Source: Amycolatopsis rifamycinica (lineage in GTDB: Bacteria; Actinomycetota; Actinomycetes; Mycobacteriales; Pseudonocardiaceae). Taken from it: a stretch of 64,000 nucleotides of DNA. Numbering within the stretch: position 1 is the first letter of the stretch; each line of letters starts with the position of its first letter. The stretch covers positions 203,307-267,306 of the forward strand of contig NZ_JMQI01000043.1 in the NCBI RefSeq assembly GCF_000695625.1, written 5' to 3'. The notes beneath the pieces were generated by a model. It did not search any database. It saw only the letters and a program-made list of their open reading frames with translations, and was not told the origin of the DNA. A program made the translations under genes and the position numbers. Positions 1 through 8,340 of the stretch are shown piece by piece.

Positions 1-125
1 TCACGTTCGTCCGCTCGCTGATGCGCCCGGTGTACGAGCGGGGGAAGATCGCGAGCTGGGTGGCGCCGCCGCGGCAGGGCATCAACGGGAAGCCCATCGA
101 CTACGAGTACGTGTACCTCACGTAG
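1..125 (+). CDS. 3' end of an unidentified gene (partial)
   Basis: This is the end of a gene that begins left of the window. The frame closing at the TAG at 123-125 gives about 40 residues, finishing PIDYEYVYLT, with no domain I recognise. The stop codon lies inside the AGGAGG ribosome-binding site (124-129) of the next gene, so the two are probably on one transcript with the acyl-CoA ligase and amidohydrolase. By context it may be another enzyme of aromatic acid metabolism, but that is inference from position only. Confidence 0.6.
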   Translation, partial: TFVRSLMRPVYERGKIASWVAPPRQGINGKPIDYEYVYLT

Positions 126-133
126 GAGGCCTG

Positions 134-1678
134 GTGGCGACAGCGTTCAATGCCGCGGAGTACCTGCTGCAGGCCGGGCGCCCGGACGCGACCGCGGTCG
201 TCTCGCCCCGCCGCTCGCTCACCTACGCCGAGCTCGCGGCGGAGTCCCGGCGCGTCGCCGGCGGCCTGCTCGAACTCGGCGTGCGGCCCGAAGAACGGGT
301 CATGTTCTGCATGGTCGACGACGTCGAGCTGCTCACCGGCATCCTCGGCGCGATGCTGGCCGGCGCGGTCGCCGTCCCGGTGTCGACCATGGTCACCGGG
401 CCGGAGCTGGGCCAGGTGCTGGCCGACTCGCGGGCCCGCGTGCTGTGCGTGTCCGGGGAGTTCGCCGGGCAGGCGGTGACCGCGCTGGAGCTGGCGCCCG
501 AGGTCACCGACGTCGTGCTCGACCGCTGCGACGGCGCCGGGTTCGGTGTCCGGACGCACGACTGGGCGTCGCTGGCCGGAGCGTTCCCCGGCGGACGGAC
601 GTGGGAGGACTCGCCCGCGCTGTGGCTGTACACGTCGGGGACGACCGGGCAGCCGAAGGGCGCGATGCACCGGCACGCGAGCATCCGCGCGGTCTGCGAG
701 ACCTACGCGCGTGGTGTGTTGGCCACGACGTCGGCGGACCGGTTCCTGTCCGTGCCGAAGCTGTTCTTCGCCTACGGGCTGGGAAACTCGTGTTTCTTCC
801 CGCTCGGCGCGGGCGGCACGACGCTGCTCGAGCCTTCGCGGCCGACGCCCGCGCTGTTCGCGAGACGCGCTCGCGAGGAGCAGCCGTCCCTGTTCTTCGC
901 GGTCCCGACGTTCTACGCGGCGTTGCTCGCCAGCGATGTCCCGGACGACTCGTTTTCCTCGGTGCGGCACGCGGTTTCGGCCGGCGAGCCGCTGCCCGCG
1001 TCGCTGTTCGAACGGTTCCGAGCCCGCTTCGGGCTGGAAATCCTCGACGGCATCGGGTCGACCGAGGCGCTGCACATCTTCCTGTCGAACCAGCCCGGTT
1101 CGGTGCGGCCGGGCAGCACCGGCGTCCCGGTTCCCGGGTACTCGGTGCAGCTCCGCGACGAGGCCGGGGCGGTGATCGCCGCCGCCGGAAAGCCGGGCGA
1201 GCTGTTCGTGGCCGGGCCGTCGACGGCGACCGGCTACTGGGCCCGCTACGACGCGACGAAGCTCGTCTTCCAGGGCGAGTGGCTGCGGACCGGCGACAGC
1301 TACGTCCGCAACGAGGACGGCACCTACAGCTGCCTGGGCCGGTTCGGGGACATGCTGAAGGCCGGCGGGATCTGGGTGTCACCGTCCGAAGTGGAGGAAC
1401 GGCTGCGGCAGCACCCGGCGGTGGCCGAGGTGGCGGTCGTCGCCGCGCCGGACGCCGACGGCCTCGACAAACCCGTCGCCTGCGTGGTGCCCGCCCCCGG
1501 GTTCGCGGTGGACCGGGACGAGCTGATCGAGTTCTGCCGCGAGGGGCTCGCCGCGTTCAAGCGCCCGCGCGGGGTGGTCGAGCTGGCCGAGCTGCCGAAG
1601 ACGGCGACCGGCAAGATCCGCCGGAACGTGATCCGCGAGCAGGTCCGCGACGTGCTGCGGACGGTGCCCAGCTCGTGA
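134..1678 (+). CDS. benzoate-CoA ligase family acyl-CoA synthetase
   Basis: A 514-aa adenylate-forming enzyme of the ANL superfamily. It should activate a carboxylic acid with ATP and join it to coenzyme A in the cytoplasm. The ATP-binding signature YTSGTTGQPKG is at residues 166-176, a GRFGDMLKAGG hinge-type motif lies near residue 400, and the C-terminal catalytic lysine is in TGKIRR (K494). The stretch FFAYGLGNSCFFPLGAGGT is typical of the benzoate/aryl-CoA ligase branch, so an aromatic acid is the likely substrate, although the exact acid cannot be read from sequence. The GTG start at 134 follows a perfect AGGAGG by 4 nt. Its last codon overlaps the GTG of the amidohydrolase (GTGA at 1675-1678), indicating translational coupling. 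Confidence 0.9.
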   Translation: MATAFNAAEYLLQAGRPDATAVVSPRRSLTYAELAAESRRVAGGLLELGVRPEERVMFCMVDDVELLTGILGAMLAGAVAVPVSTMVTGPELGQVLADSRARVLCVSGEFAGQAVTALELAPEVTDVVLDRCDGAGFGVRTHDWASLAGAFPGGRTWEDSPALWLYTSGTTGQPKGAMHRHASIRAVCETYARGVLATTSADRFLSVPKLFFAYGLGNSCFFPLGAGGTTLLEPSRPTPALFARRAREEQPSLFFAVPTFYAALLASDVPDDSFSSVRHAVSAGEPLPASLFERFRARFGLEILDGIGSTEALHIFLSNQPGSVRPGSTGVPVPGYSVQLRDEAGAVIAAAGKPGELFVAGPSTATGYWARYDATKLVFQGEWLRTGDSYVRNEDGTYSCLGRFGDMLKAGGIWVSPSEVEERLRQHPAVAEVAVVAAPDADGLDKPVACVVPAPGFAVDRDELIEFCREGLAAFKRPRGVVELAELPKTATGKIRRNVIREQVRDVLRTVPSS

Positions 1679-2529
1679 TCGACGGGCACTTCGTGGTCGA
1701 CGCCCACGTCCACGCGCCGCGGCTGCCGACGCTGAAACCCGCGTGGCTGCAGTGGGCGCACGACTTCGCCGGGGCGTACCCGTGGCGTTCGGTGTACTCC
1801 GCCGCGGGGGAAGTGATCCCGGCGGCGATGGACGAGCTGATGGAGTCCGAAGGCGTCGACCGGGTCCTGCTGTTCTGCGAGTACAGCCCGCGGGCGACCG
1901 GCATCCAGCCGATCGAGGACAACCTGTCGCTGGTCGAGCACAACCCGGCGCGGTTCCGGCTCGTGGCGAACGTCAACCCGTACCTGCACCACCCGGCGGC
2001 GGCGGAGGTGGCGCGGCAGCTGGATCTGGGGGCGGTGGCGCTGAAGATCCACCCGGTGCACGGCGCGTTCTCGCCGGCGGACAAGGAGCTGTACCCGGTC
2101 TACCAGCTGTGCCTCGAACGCGGGGTGCCGGTGATCCTCCACTCCGGCACGTCCAGCTTCCCGGGCTCCCGCACGAGTTTCGGCAACCCCGAACTGCTGT
2201 CGGACGTGGTCGAGGACTTCCCGGCCCTGCAGTTCGTCTTCGCCCACGGTGGTCGCGGCTGGTGGTACGACGTGGCTGCGTTCCTCGCGCTGGCCCGCGA
2301 CAACGTCTGGCTCGACCTCGCCGGGCTGCCGCCGAAGAAGCTGCCGGAGTACTACCGGCGGTTCGACTTCCCGCGGCTGGCCGGGAAGTTCGTCTTCGGG
2401 ACGGACTGGCCCGGCGTGCCGGGCGTGGCGAAGAACGTGCGGGCGCTGCTCGGGCTGGGCCTGCCCGAGGACGTCCTGAGCGGCGTCCTCGGGGGCAACG
2501 CGGTCAAGCTGATGCCGGGCCTGGCCTAG
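1675..2529 (+). CDS. amidohydrolase family protein (ACMSD-like TIM-barrel)
   Basis: A 284-aa metal-dependent hydrolase or decarboxylase of the Amidohydro_2 (PF04909) group, which includes ACMSD and resorcylate-type decarboxylases. The N-terminal metal ligands HVH are at residues 11-13, a second-half histidine is in FAHGGRGWW, and the conserved aspartate sits in FGTDWPG near the C-terminus. The frame is open far upstream, but the GTG at 1675 is the natural start. It overlaps the ligase stop codon and is immediately followed by the conserved metal-binding region. Coupling to an aryl-CoA ligase suggests the pair handles one aromatic acid. The reaction (decarboxylation or ring or ester hydrolysis) is unknown. 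Confidence 0.88.
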   Translation: MIDGHFVVDAHVHAPRLPTLKPAWLQWAHDFAGAYPWRSVYSAAGEVIPAAMDELMESEGVDRVLLFCEYSPRATGIQPIEDNLSLVEHNPARFRLVANVNPYLHHPAAAEVARQLDLGAVALKIHPVHGAFSPADKELYPVYQLCLERGVPVILHSGTSSFPGSRTSFGNPELLSDVVEDFPALQFVFAHGGRGWWYDVAAFLALARDNVWLDLAGLPPKKLPEYYRRFDFPRLAGKFVFGTDWPGVPGVAKNVRALLGLGLPEDVLSGVLGGNAVKLMPGLA

Positions 2530-2552
2530 GACCTCGTGCCGTGTTTCAACGG

Positions 2553-2592
2553 AAGGGGCTCCCGCCCGCGAGGGGACGGCCGGGAGCCCCTT
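2553..2592. terminator. bidirectional hairpin terminator
   Basis: A 12-bp perfect inverted repeat (AAGGGGCTCCCG at 2553-2564 paired with 2581-2592) with a 16-nt loop lies between two convergent genes. It should end both the ligase-amidohydrolase transcript and the opposing dienelactone hydrolase-CMD transcript. Confidence 0.75.
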
Positions 2593-2595
2593 CGC

Positions 2596-2985
2596 TCACC
2601 CGACGGGCAGCAGCCCGCGTTCGGCGAACACGCCCTTGACGGTGAGCATGGCGTTGAACACGCGTGGGTTGCCCGCGAAGGCGAGCAGGTGGATCACGGT
2701 CTCGACGATTTCCGACGGCGTGACGCCGACGTTCAGCGCCGCCTTCGTGTGGAACCGGAGCTGCCGTTCGGTGTCACCCAGCGTGACCAGCGCGGCGATG
2801 GTGACCAGCTGCCGCTGCCGCAGGTCGAGGCCGGGACGGGTGTAGAGGTCGCCGAACGCGAACTCGCCGACGTAGGTCGCCAGGTCGGGGGCCACGTCGG
2901 CCAGCGGCGCGACGATGTCCTCGATGTCGCCGCCCATCTCGGCCAGCCGCGCCGCCCCGCGTTCGAACCGCTCCGACCGCTGCAT
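2596..2985 (-). CDS. carboxymuconolactone decarboxylase family protein
   Basis: A 129-aa protein of the CMD/AhpD-like alpha-helical fold. The conserved core is visible as RQRQLVTIAALVTLGDTERQ followed by the helix starting FHTKAALNVGVTPSEI and the HLLAFAGNP segment. There is no CxxC pair, so it resembles the decarboxylase branch (4-carboxymuconolactone decarboxylase, PcaC) rather than AhpD peroxidase. The start ATG at 2985 overlaps the stop of the upstream dienelactone hydrolase (TGATG), so the two are translationally coupled. Dienelactone hydrolase and CMD act on neighbouring ring-cleavage lactones, which fits an aromatic degradation side branch. Many CMD-family proteins have other roles, so the substrate is open. 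Confidence 0.88.
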   Translation of the reverse strand: MQRSERFERGAARLAEMGGDIEDIVAPLADVAPDLATYVGEFAFGDLYTRPGLDLRQRQLVTIAALVTLGDTERQLRFHTKAALNVGVTPSEIVETVIHLLAFAGNPRVFNAMLTVKGVFAERGLLPVG

Positions 2986-3731
2986 CAGGCGGGGACCTTC
3001 GCGCTGTGCTTCTCGATGAAGCCCACCATGCGGCTCCAGGCGTCGTCGCACGCCTCCTGCCACTCGTCGTAGGCCGCGTCGAAGAACGAGTGCGGGGCGC
3101 CTTCGTAGACGTGCATGTCGTAGGTCTTGCCCGCCTTGTCCAGGGAGGCGGCGAAGGCGTCGAACTCCTCCTGCGACGTCGCCACGTCGGACCCGGCGAG
3201 CAGCAGCAGGAGGGGGGCGGAGATGTCGTCGACGACGTCGTTGACCAGCTTCGGCAGGCCGTAGAAGCCGATCACGCCGGTCACGCCGAGGTCGCTCGCG
3301 GACAGCCGCCAGGACTGGCCGCCGCCGAAGCAGAAGCCGACGGTGAACACCGGGCCGGTGTTGAACTTCGTGAGGTGCTCGGCGGCCGCCTTGACGTCGG
3401 CGGCGACCTCGTCCGGCTGGACCGACGGCAGGTACTGCTTCCAGTCGAACTGGTCGTCGCGCACGCCGACGCCCGCGGTCCGGCCGTAGTAGTCGATGGC
3501 CGCGGTGGTGTAGCCCGCCTGGGCGAACCGGTTGGCCAGCGCCTGGTAGTACGGGTGCGTGCCGCGGATGTCCGGCAGGATCACGATGTTGACGCCGTTG
3601 GGCTCGGCCGGGATCGCCTGGAACGCGGAGAACGCCGTGCCGTCCGCCGAGGTGAGCTCGAGCATCCCGTCCTGGGCGACCTCGCCCGGGTTCTCCAGTG
3701 CGGGCGGGCGGCTGTCCGTGCTGTGGCACAT
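2985..3731 (-). CDS. dienelactone hydrolase family protein
   Basis: A 248-aa alpha/beta hydrolase. The nucleophile is a cysteine (C134 in GFCFGGG), as in true dienelactone hydrolase (carboxymethylenebutenolidase). The acid D182 (LAGSDVAT) and histidine H214 (GAPHSF) complete the triad. The enzyme would open an enol-lactone ring in the cytoplasm. The longer open frame begins at 3959, but the ATG at 3731 is preferred because it has an AAGGTG site 9 nt upstream and gives the family's usual length. It is first in a two-gene operon with the CMD protein and divergent from the XRE regulator at 3886, which may control it. Confidence 0.9.
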   Translation of the reverse strand: MCHSTDSRPPALENPGEVAQDGMLELTSADGTAFSAFQAIPAEPNGVNIVILPDIRGTHPYYQALANRFAQAGYTTAAIDYYGRTAGVGVRDDQFDWKQYLPSVQPDEVAADVKAAAEHLTKFNTGPVFTVGFCFGGGQSWRLSASDLGVTGVIGFYGLPKLVNDVVDDISAPLLLLLAGSDVATSQEEFDAFAASLDKAGKTYDMHVYEGAPHSFFDAAYDEWQEACDDAWSRMVGFIEKHSAKVPA

Positions 3732-3885
3732 GGTGGGTGCACCTTTCGAAGGTCTGGTCGGTCTGCTGGACCCAGCCTGGCGGCGCCCGGCGGGCCCGGC
3801 CAGATCCCGGTTCGACCCCCGGACCGGCGTTACTGGTACCCGCAGGACCACGCTCGGGACCGCATCGGTGCTGCACACTGGGGGG

Positions 3886-4752
3886 ATGAGCGAGCAGAAC
3901 GAGCTGGGCCGGTTCCTCAAGTCGCGGCGGGCCAGGATCGATCCCGGCCGGTCCGGCATCGAGGCCGGCCCCCGCCGCCGCGTCGCCGGCCTGCGCCGTG
4001 AGGAGGTCGCTTCGCTCGCCGGGATCAGCGTCGAGTACTACGTCCGGCTCGAGCAGGGACGCGCGGCGCGGCCGTCGGAGGCGGTGCTCGACGCGCTCGC
4101 CCGCGCGCTGCAGCTGGACGGCGACGAGCGCCGGTACCTCGAAGGGCTGGCCCGCCCGCGGCCGTCCGCGCGCTCGCCGCGGCCCGAGCGGATCCGCACC
4201 GAGCTGGTCCAGCTGCTGGACATGATGGACCGGGTGCCGGCGATGGTCATCAACCACCGGATGGACGTGCTGGCCTGGAATCAGCTGGCCGCCGCGCTGT
4301 TCTTCGACTTCGCCGCCGTGCCGCCGCGGGAGCGCAACCTCGCCCGGTTCGGGTTCCTGGACGCCGACAGCAAGGAGCGGTTCGTCGACTGGCAGGACGT
4401 CGCCCGCGCGACGGTCGGCACCCTGCGCCTGGCGACCAGCCACCACGACGACGACGAGGTGCTGGCGACGCTGCTCGGCGAGCTGATGATGAAGAGCGAG
4501 CAGTTCCGGACGCTGTGGGCCGGGCGGGACGTCAAGCAGCGGACGCACGGGAGCAAGCGGTTCCGCCACCCGGTGGTCGGCGAGCTGACCCTGCGCTTCG
4601 AGAACTTCGACCTGCCCGGCGAGACCGGCCAGCGGCTGGTGGCGTTCAGCCCCGAGCCGGCCAGCCCGGCGGCCTCGGCGCTGGAGCTGCTGGCGATGTG
4701 GACGGCGCCCTCGGCGGAACAGCCCGATCGGGTGAAGTCCGAAGAAGCCTGA
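3886..4752 (+). CDS. XRE/MmyB-like helix-turn-helix regulator
   Basis: A 288-aa transcription factor. An N-terminal helix-turn-helix (about residues 8-80: GRFLKSRRAR, LRREEVASLAGISVEYYVRL, then LEQG) is followed by the MmyB-type ligand-binding domain that runs to the end. Proteins of this class in actinomycetes often sit beside oxidoreductase, hydrolase or natural-product genes and bind a small hydrophobic ligand. It is divergent from the dienelactone hydrolase (154 bp between starts) and convergent with the nine-gene AvrD operon. A second protein of the same architecture lies at 15272, so the two bracket the AvrD region. The start is the ATG just after GGGGGG; the frame is open further upstream, but those residues look non-coding. 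Confidence 0.9.
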   Translation: MSEQNELGRFLKSRRARIDPGRSGIEAGPRRRVAGLRREEVASLAGISVEYYVRLEQGRAARPSEAVLDALARALQLDGDERRYLEGLARPRPSARSPRPERIRTELVQLLDMMDRVPAMVINHRMDVLAWNQLAAALFFDFAAVPPRERNLARFGFLDADSKERFVDWQDVARATVGTLRLATSHHDDDEVLATLLGELMMKSEQFRTLWAGRDVKQRTHGSKRFRHPVVGELTLRFENFDLPGETGQRLVAFSPEPASPAASALELLAMWTAPSAEQPDRVKSEEA

Positions 4753-4760
4753 TTCCAGCG

Positions 4761-4806
4761 GTCGTGAGTGGTAAGGGCGGTTCCCACCGCCCTCACCACT
4801 CACGAC
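4761..4806. terminator. strong bidirectional terminator at the end of the AvrD operon
   Basis: Inverted repeat with 21-nt arms (4761-4781 and 4786-4806), a single mismatch and a 4-nt loop, lying between convergent genes. It probably ends the regulator transcript from the left and the long AvrD operon from the right. On the minus-strand RNA the mismatch becomes a G-U pair, so the hairpin is stronger for the operon. Confidence 0.8.
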
Positions 4807-4809
4807 GGG

Positions 4810-5226
4810 CTAGTCCTGCCAGGCGAGCGCGGCCCGGTGGCTGTCCTCGAACATGTGGTACTTCGCGATCAGCCCGTCACGGACGCGGACGTGCAGCGCG
4901 AACGTGCTCGCGAACACCTTGCCCGTGCGGTGGATCCGGTGCGCGAACTCGCCCAGGACCACGCCGTCCTCGCCGTCGACGAGGATCTTGGCGATGTCGA
5001 ACTTCTCCGTGCTGATGTCCTCGAGCGCGATCCGCAGGAACTCCTCGACCCCGGCGAGGGACGGCTGCTTCCCGGCCCAGGGCACGATCTCTTCGGCGCC
5101 CGCGACGACGAAGTCGACGTCCGCGGCGAACAGCTCCAGCATGCCCGGCCGGTCGCCGTTGCCGAAGCGGGTGAAGAACTCGCCGATCGTCGCCGCCGTG
5201 TCGCGGACGGTGGTGGGGGTGGACAC
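4810..5226 (-). CDS. NTF2-like / SnoaL-type protein, last gene of the AvrD operon
   Basis: A 138-aa protein with the NTF2-like (SnoaL, ketosteroid-isomerase) pattern. An N-terminal helix is followed by GNGDRPGMLELFAADVDF, then strands including VVLGEFAHRIH and FASTFALHVRVRDGLIAKY, and a final FEDSH. Members are isomerases, cyclases, epoxide hydrolases or simple ligand binders, so a catalytic role cannot be fixed. The GTG start at 5226 follows GAGGAGAT. It lies 11 nt after the monooxygenase gene and just before the operon terminator, so it is the last gene of the nine. In that setting it may shape or cyclise an oxidised product. Confidence 0.85.
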   Translation of the reverse strand: MSTPTTVRDTAATIGEFFTRFGNGDRPGMLELFAADVDFVVAGAEEIVPWAGKQPSLAGVEEFLRIALEDISTEKFDIAKILVDGEDGVVLGEFAHRIHRTGKVFASTFALHVRVRDGLIAKYHMFEDSHRAALAWQD

Positions 5227-5237
5227 AGGGGATCTCC

Positions 5238-6779
5238 TCAGGTGGTGATGGCGGACAGGTGGGCCCGCACGGTGGACACGCCGACGGCGGCGACGTAGTG
5301 GTCGGGCCGCACCAGGGCGGTGAAGGGTTTGGGACGCCACAGCTTGCCCGGACCCGGGGGCGGAGGGGTGAAGTCCTCGGTGAGCGACCCGTCCGCGTGC
5401 AGCACCCGCAGCGTGAGCAGGTCGCGGTGGGACGCCAGCAGGGCACGGAGCTCCGGCGTGTCCTCGGTCCGGCTGACCAGCAGCGTGTACCGGTCGATGG
5501 GCATGACGGACCGCAGGGCGGAGACCGTGCCCTCGTACCGGACCGGCTCGTCCGGCAGCAGATGTCCACTGAGGACGGACGAGGGCCGGGTGCGCTTGTC
5601 GACCGGGCCCGCCACCGCGGCCCCGGCCGGGTAGTGGTTGGTCAGGCCGGCCAGCCACGGCGCGTAGTAGCGGTCGAACAGGCCGAGCCGCTCGGCGAGC
5701 CCCGCCGAGACGTCGCGCGCGGCGATCTGCCAGCGCTTCTTCAGCAGCCACGCCTTGGTCTGCGCCTCGGCCTGCTTGACGACCGCCGAGGCGACGGACG
5801 CCCGTTCCACCCCGTAGCTGTCGAGCAGCCCCCGGCCGGCGTGCCCGCGGTGCACCAGCGCCAGCTTCCAGGCCAGGTTGTGCGCGTCGGTGACCCCGGT
5901 GTTGAGGCCCTGCCCACCCGCCGGGCTGTGCACGTGCGCCGAGTCGCCGGCCAGGAACACCCGGCCCACGTGGAACTTCTCGGCGTGCCGGGCGTGGATG
6001 CTGAACGTCGTCAGCCAGTCGATGTCGTACAGCCGCAGGCCACCGGGCCCGCGCTTGTCCAGGAAGTCCTGCAGCACGGCCGGGGTCAGGTCCTCCGGGC
6101 GCATCCCGGGCGGCCCGGCGGTGAACACCCGGAACCGGCCGTTGTAGAGCGGGACGAGCACCATGACCCCGCGCGACGAGCAGTAGTAGTGCACGGCGTC
6201 ACGCTGCAGGTCGCCTTCGATGGAGCTGTCGGCCAGGATGAAGACGTTCTCGTACGTGCTGCCCTGGAACTCCAGGCCGATCTGCTTGCGCACCGTGCTG
6301 GTCGCGCCGTCGGTGCCCAGGACGTAGGAGAACCGCGCGAGCTCCTCGCGGCCGTCCGGCCCCGCCAGGGTGACCTCGACGCCGTCGCCGTCCTGGCGCA
6401 GGCCGGTGAGCGTGGTCGCCCACTCGGTGGTGCCGCCCGCGTCGGCCAGCGACTTGCGCAGCAGCGTCTCGACGTCGGGCTGGGTGATGACCGACGGCCG
6501 GGTCCGCGGGCCGAAGCCGATCCGGCAGATCTGCTTGTTCTCGGAGTAGTAGCGGAAAGCGTCGATGGGCAGGCCGTAGGTCTCGATGTGCTCGCCGCCG
6601 CCCAGCAGCCGCAGCACCTCCAGGGTGCGCGGCCACACCATCAGGGCCTTGGTGAGCGGGCTGGGCTCGCTCGCCTTGTCGACGAGCCGCACCGGGATGT
6701 CGCGCCGGGCCAGCTCGGCCGCGGCGGTCAGCCCGACCGGGCCGCCGCCGACGATCAGGACCGGCAGTTCCTCTGCCAT
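5238..6779 (-). CDS. FAD-dependent monooxygenase (PheA/TfdB class)
   Basis: A 513-aa class A flavoprotein monooxygenase. It has the Rossmann motif GGGPVG (residues 11-16), the DG motif in LGTDGATSTVRKQIG, and the GD motif in FLAGDSAHVHSPAGGQGLN. The C-terminal part is a thioredoxin-like domain as in phenol hydroxylase and polyketide hydroxylases such as RdmE or PgaE. It would use NADPH and oxygen to hydroxylate or epoxidise a substrate. SD is GAGGAG before the ATG. It sits 15 nt behind the MFS exporter in the AvrD operon. Relatives usually act on aromatic substrates. The rest of this operon implies an aliphatic acyl lactone, so the substrate here is an open question. Confidence 0.92.
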   Translation of the reverse strand: MAEELPVLIVGGGPVGLTAAAELARRDIPVRLVDKASEPSPLTKALMVWPRTLEVLRLLGGGEHIETYGLPIDAFRYYSENKQICRIGFGPRTRPSVITQPDVETLLRKSLADAGGTTEWATTLTGLRQDGDGVEVTLAGPDGREELARFSYVLGTDGATSTVRKQIGLEFQGSTYENVFILADSSIEGDLQRDAVHYYCSSRGVMVLVPLYNGRFRVFTAGPPGMRPEDLTPAVLQDFLDKRGPGGLRLYDIDWLTTFSIHARHAEKFHVGRVFLAGDSAHVHSPAGGQGLNTGVTDAHNLAWKLALVHRGHAGRGLLDSYGVERASVASAVVKQAEAQTKAWLLKKRWQIAARDVSAGLAERLGLFDRYYAPWLAGLTNHYPAGAAVAGPVDKRTRPSSVLSGHLLPDEPVRYEGTVSALRSVMPIDRYTLLVSRTEDTPELRALLASHRDLLTLRVLHADGSLTEDFTPPPPGPGKLWRPKPFTALVRPDHYVAAVGVSTVRAHLSAITT

Positions 6780-6794
6780 GGTTCGCTCCTCGGG

Positions 6795-8339
6795 TCAGGG
6801 GGTCACGGGGGCCAGTTCGTCCACAGTGGACGTACGGTCGCGCAGCATCCACACGATGGCGGGCGCGCCGAGCGCGCAGACCGCGGCCAGCAGCCACAGC
6901 ACGGTGTGGAACGCCGTGGTGTAGGAGCCGGACACGAAGTCGGTGAAGGCCGCGCGCTGGCCGGCGGGCAGGGCCGTGGCCAGCTCGGCGATCTGCCCCT
7001 GTGCGGCCTTGTTGGCGACGGTGCCGGCGTCACCCGCGGCCGCGTACCGGCCGGGATCGCCGGTCAGCCCACCGCGGGTCAGGGTCACCAGCAGGGAACC
7101 CATCCCGGCGATGGCGACGGCCTCGCCGGTCAGCCGCATGGTGTTGAACATCCCGGCGGCCATGCCGGCACGGGACGCGGGCACGGTGCTGACCGCGGCG
7201 CCGTCCAGCAGGCCGAACGAGATGCCGACGCCGGTGCCGATCACCAGCAGCGGGCCGAGCAGCGTGCCGACGCCCGACGTCCGGTCGATCGTGGTCAGCC
7301 ACGCGGCCCCGCCGGCGACCAGCAGCAGGCTGGCGCCGAGCAGCACGCGCGGCGGCACGGTCTTGCTCACCGTGCCGGCCACCACCGGGAACACCAGCAC
7401 CGGCACGGTCAGCAGCAGCATGGTCAACCCGGCCCGCTGCGCGCTCATCCCGGTGATGCCGATGAAGAACGACGGGAGGAACACGAGCAGGCAGACGAAC
7501 CCGAAGGCCAGCAGCACCGGCATCAGGCAGACCGCGACGAACCGGGGCTGCCGGAACAGGCTCAGGTCGAACATCGGCCGCTCCTGGCGGCTTTCGGCGA
7601 CCACGAACGCGATCAGCAGCACCACGCAGGCGGCGTAGAGCGCCAGCACGGTGGGCGCGGCCCAGCCCAGCTGCGGTCCTTCGACCAGGGCCAGGGTCAG
7701 CGCGAACAGGCTGCCGCTGAACGTCGTGGTGCCGAGCCAGTCGACGCCGGTGGCGTCCGGGTTGCGCGATTCGGCGAGCTTCGGCAGCGCGAGCGCGACG
7801 GCGGCGGCGATGAGCGCGTGCGTGAAGAACACCGCACGCCAGCCCCACAGGTCGACCAGGATCCCGGACGTCGACGGGCCCAGCGCCAGGCCGAGGCCGA
7901 ACGACGAGCCGAGCCAGCCGAACGCCTTCATCCGGGCGGGGCCGTCGAACGCCTGCGCCAGCATCGCGGACGCGGCGGTGAGCACCATGGCGGCCGCGAT
8001 GCCCGCGGCGCCGCGCAGGACGTCCAGCACGACGATGTCCGAGACGGCGCCGGCCGCCGCGGTGCAGGCGACGAACCCGGCCAGCCCGATGCCGAACATC
8101 CGCTTGCGGCCCAGCAGGTCCGCGAGCGCGCCGGTGGCGAGCATGACGCTGGCGAAGGTCAGGTTGTAGGCGTTGACGATCCACTGGACGCTGACCAGCG
8201 AGACGCCGAGGTCGGTGCCGATGTCCGGCAGCGCGATCGACGTCCCGGTCAGCGACGCGGGCAGCAGTCCACAAGCGACACAGACGGCGACGAGCGTGAT
8301 CGCCGGACTGGCCCGCCGCGCGGACACGGAGGTTGACAC
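6795..8339 (-). CDS. MFS transporter, DHA2 (EmrB/QacA) family
   Basis: A 514-aa integral membrane drug:proton antiporter with a predicted 14 transmembrane segments. The DHA2 features are the LPDIGTDLGVSLVSVQWIVN segment near TM1-2, GALADLLGRKRMF after TM2, and a long second half. It begins at a GTG 1 nt after the oxidoreductase stop and is part of the nine-gene AvrD operon. A transporter inside a small-molecule operon is most likely the exporter or self-resistance pump for the product. Regulated uptake is much less likely for this family. Confidence 0.93.
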   Translation of the reverse strand: MSTSVSARRASPAITLVAVCVACGLLPASLTGTSIALPDIGTDLGVSLVSVQWIVNAYNLTFASVMLATGALADLLGRKRMFGIGLAGFVACTAAAGAVSDIVVLDVLRGAAGIAAAMVLTAASAMLAQAFDGPARMKAFGWLGSSFGLGLALGPSTSGILVDLWGWRAVFFTHALIAAAVALALPKLAESRNPDATGVDWLGTTTFSGSLFALTLALVEGPQLGWAAPTVLALYAACVVLLIAFVVAESRQERPMFDLSLFRQPRFVAVCLMPVLLAFGFVCLLVFLPSFFIGITGMSAQRAGLTMLLLTVPVLVFPVVAGTVSKTVPPRVLLGASLLLVAGGAAWLTTIDRTSGVGTLLGPLLVIGTGVGISFGLLDGAAVSTVPASRAGMAAGMFNTMRLTGEAVAIAGMGSLLVTLTRGGLTGDPGRYAAAGDAGTVANKAAQGQIAELATALPAGQRAAFTDFVSGSYTTAFHTVLWLLAAVCALGAPAIVWMLRDRTSTVDELAPVTP

Positions 8340-8340
8340 G

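Noticed and set aside
3805..3830. A tRNA T-arm-like GGTTCGACCCC between the dienelactone hydrolase and XRE genes
   Set aside because: No matching acceptor stem, anticodon arm or D arm could be folded around it.
5259..8336. A 1025-aa plus-strand frame across the monooxygenase and MFS genes
   Set aside because: It opposes two confidently identified genes, is dominated by Gly, Arg, Gln and His and has no domain, so it is a shadow frame.
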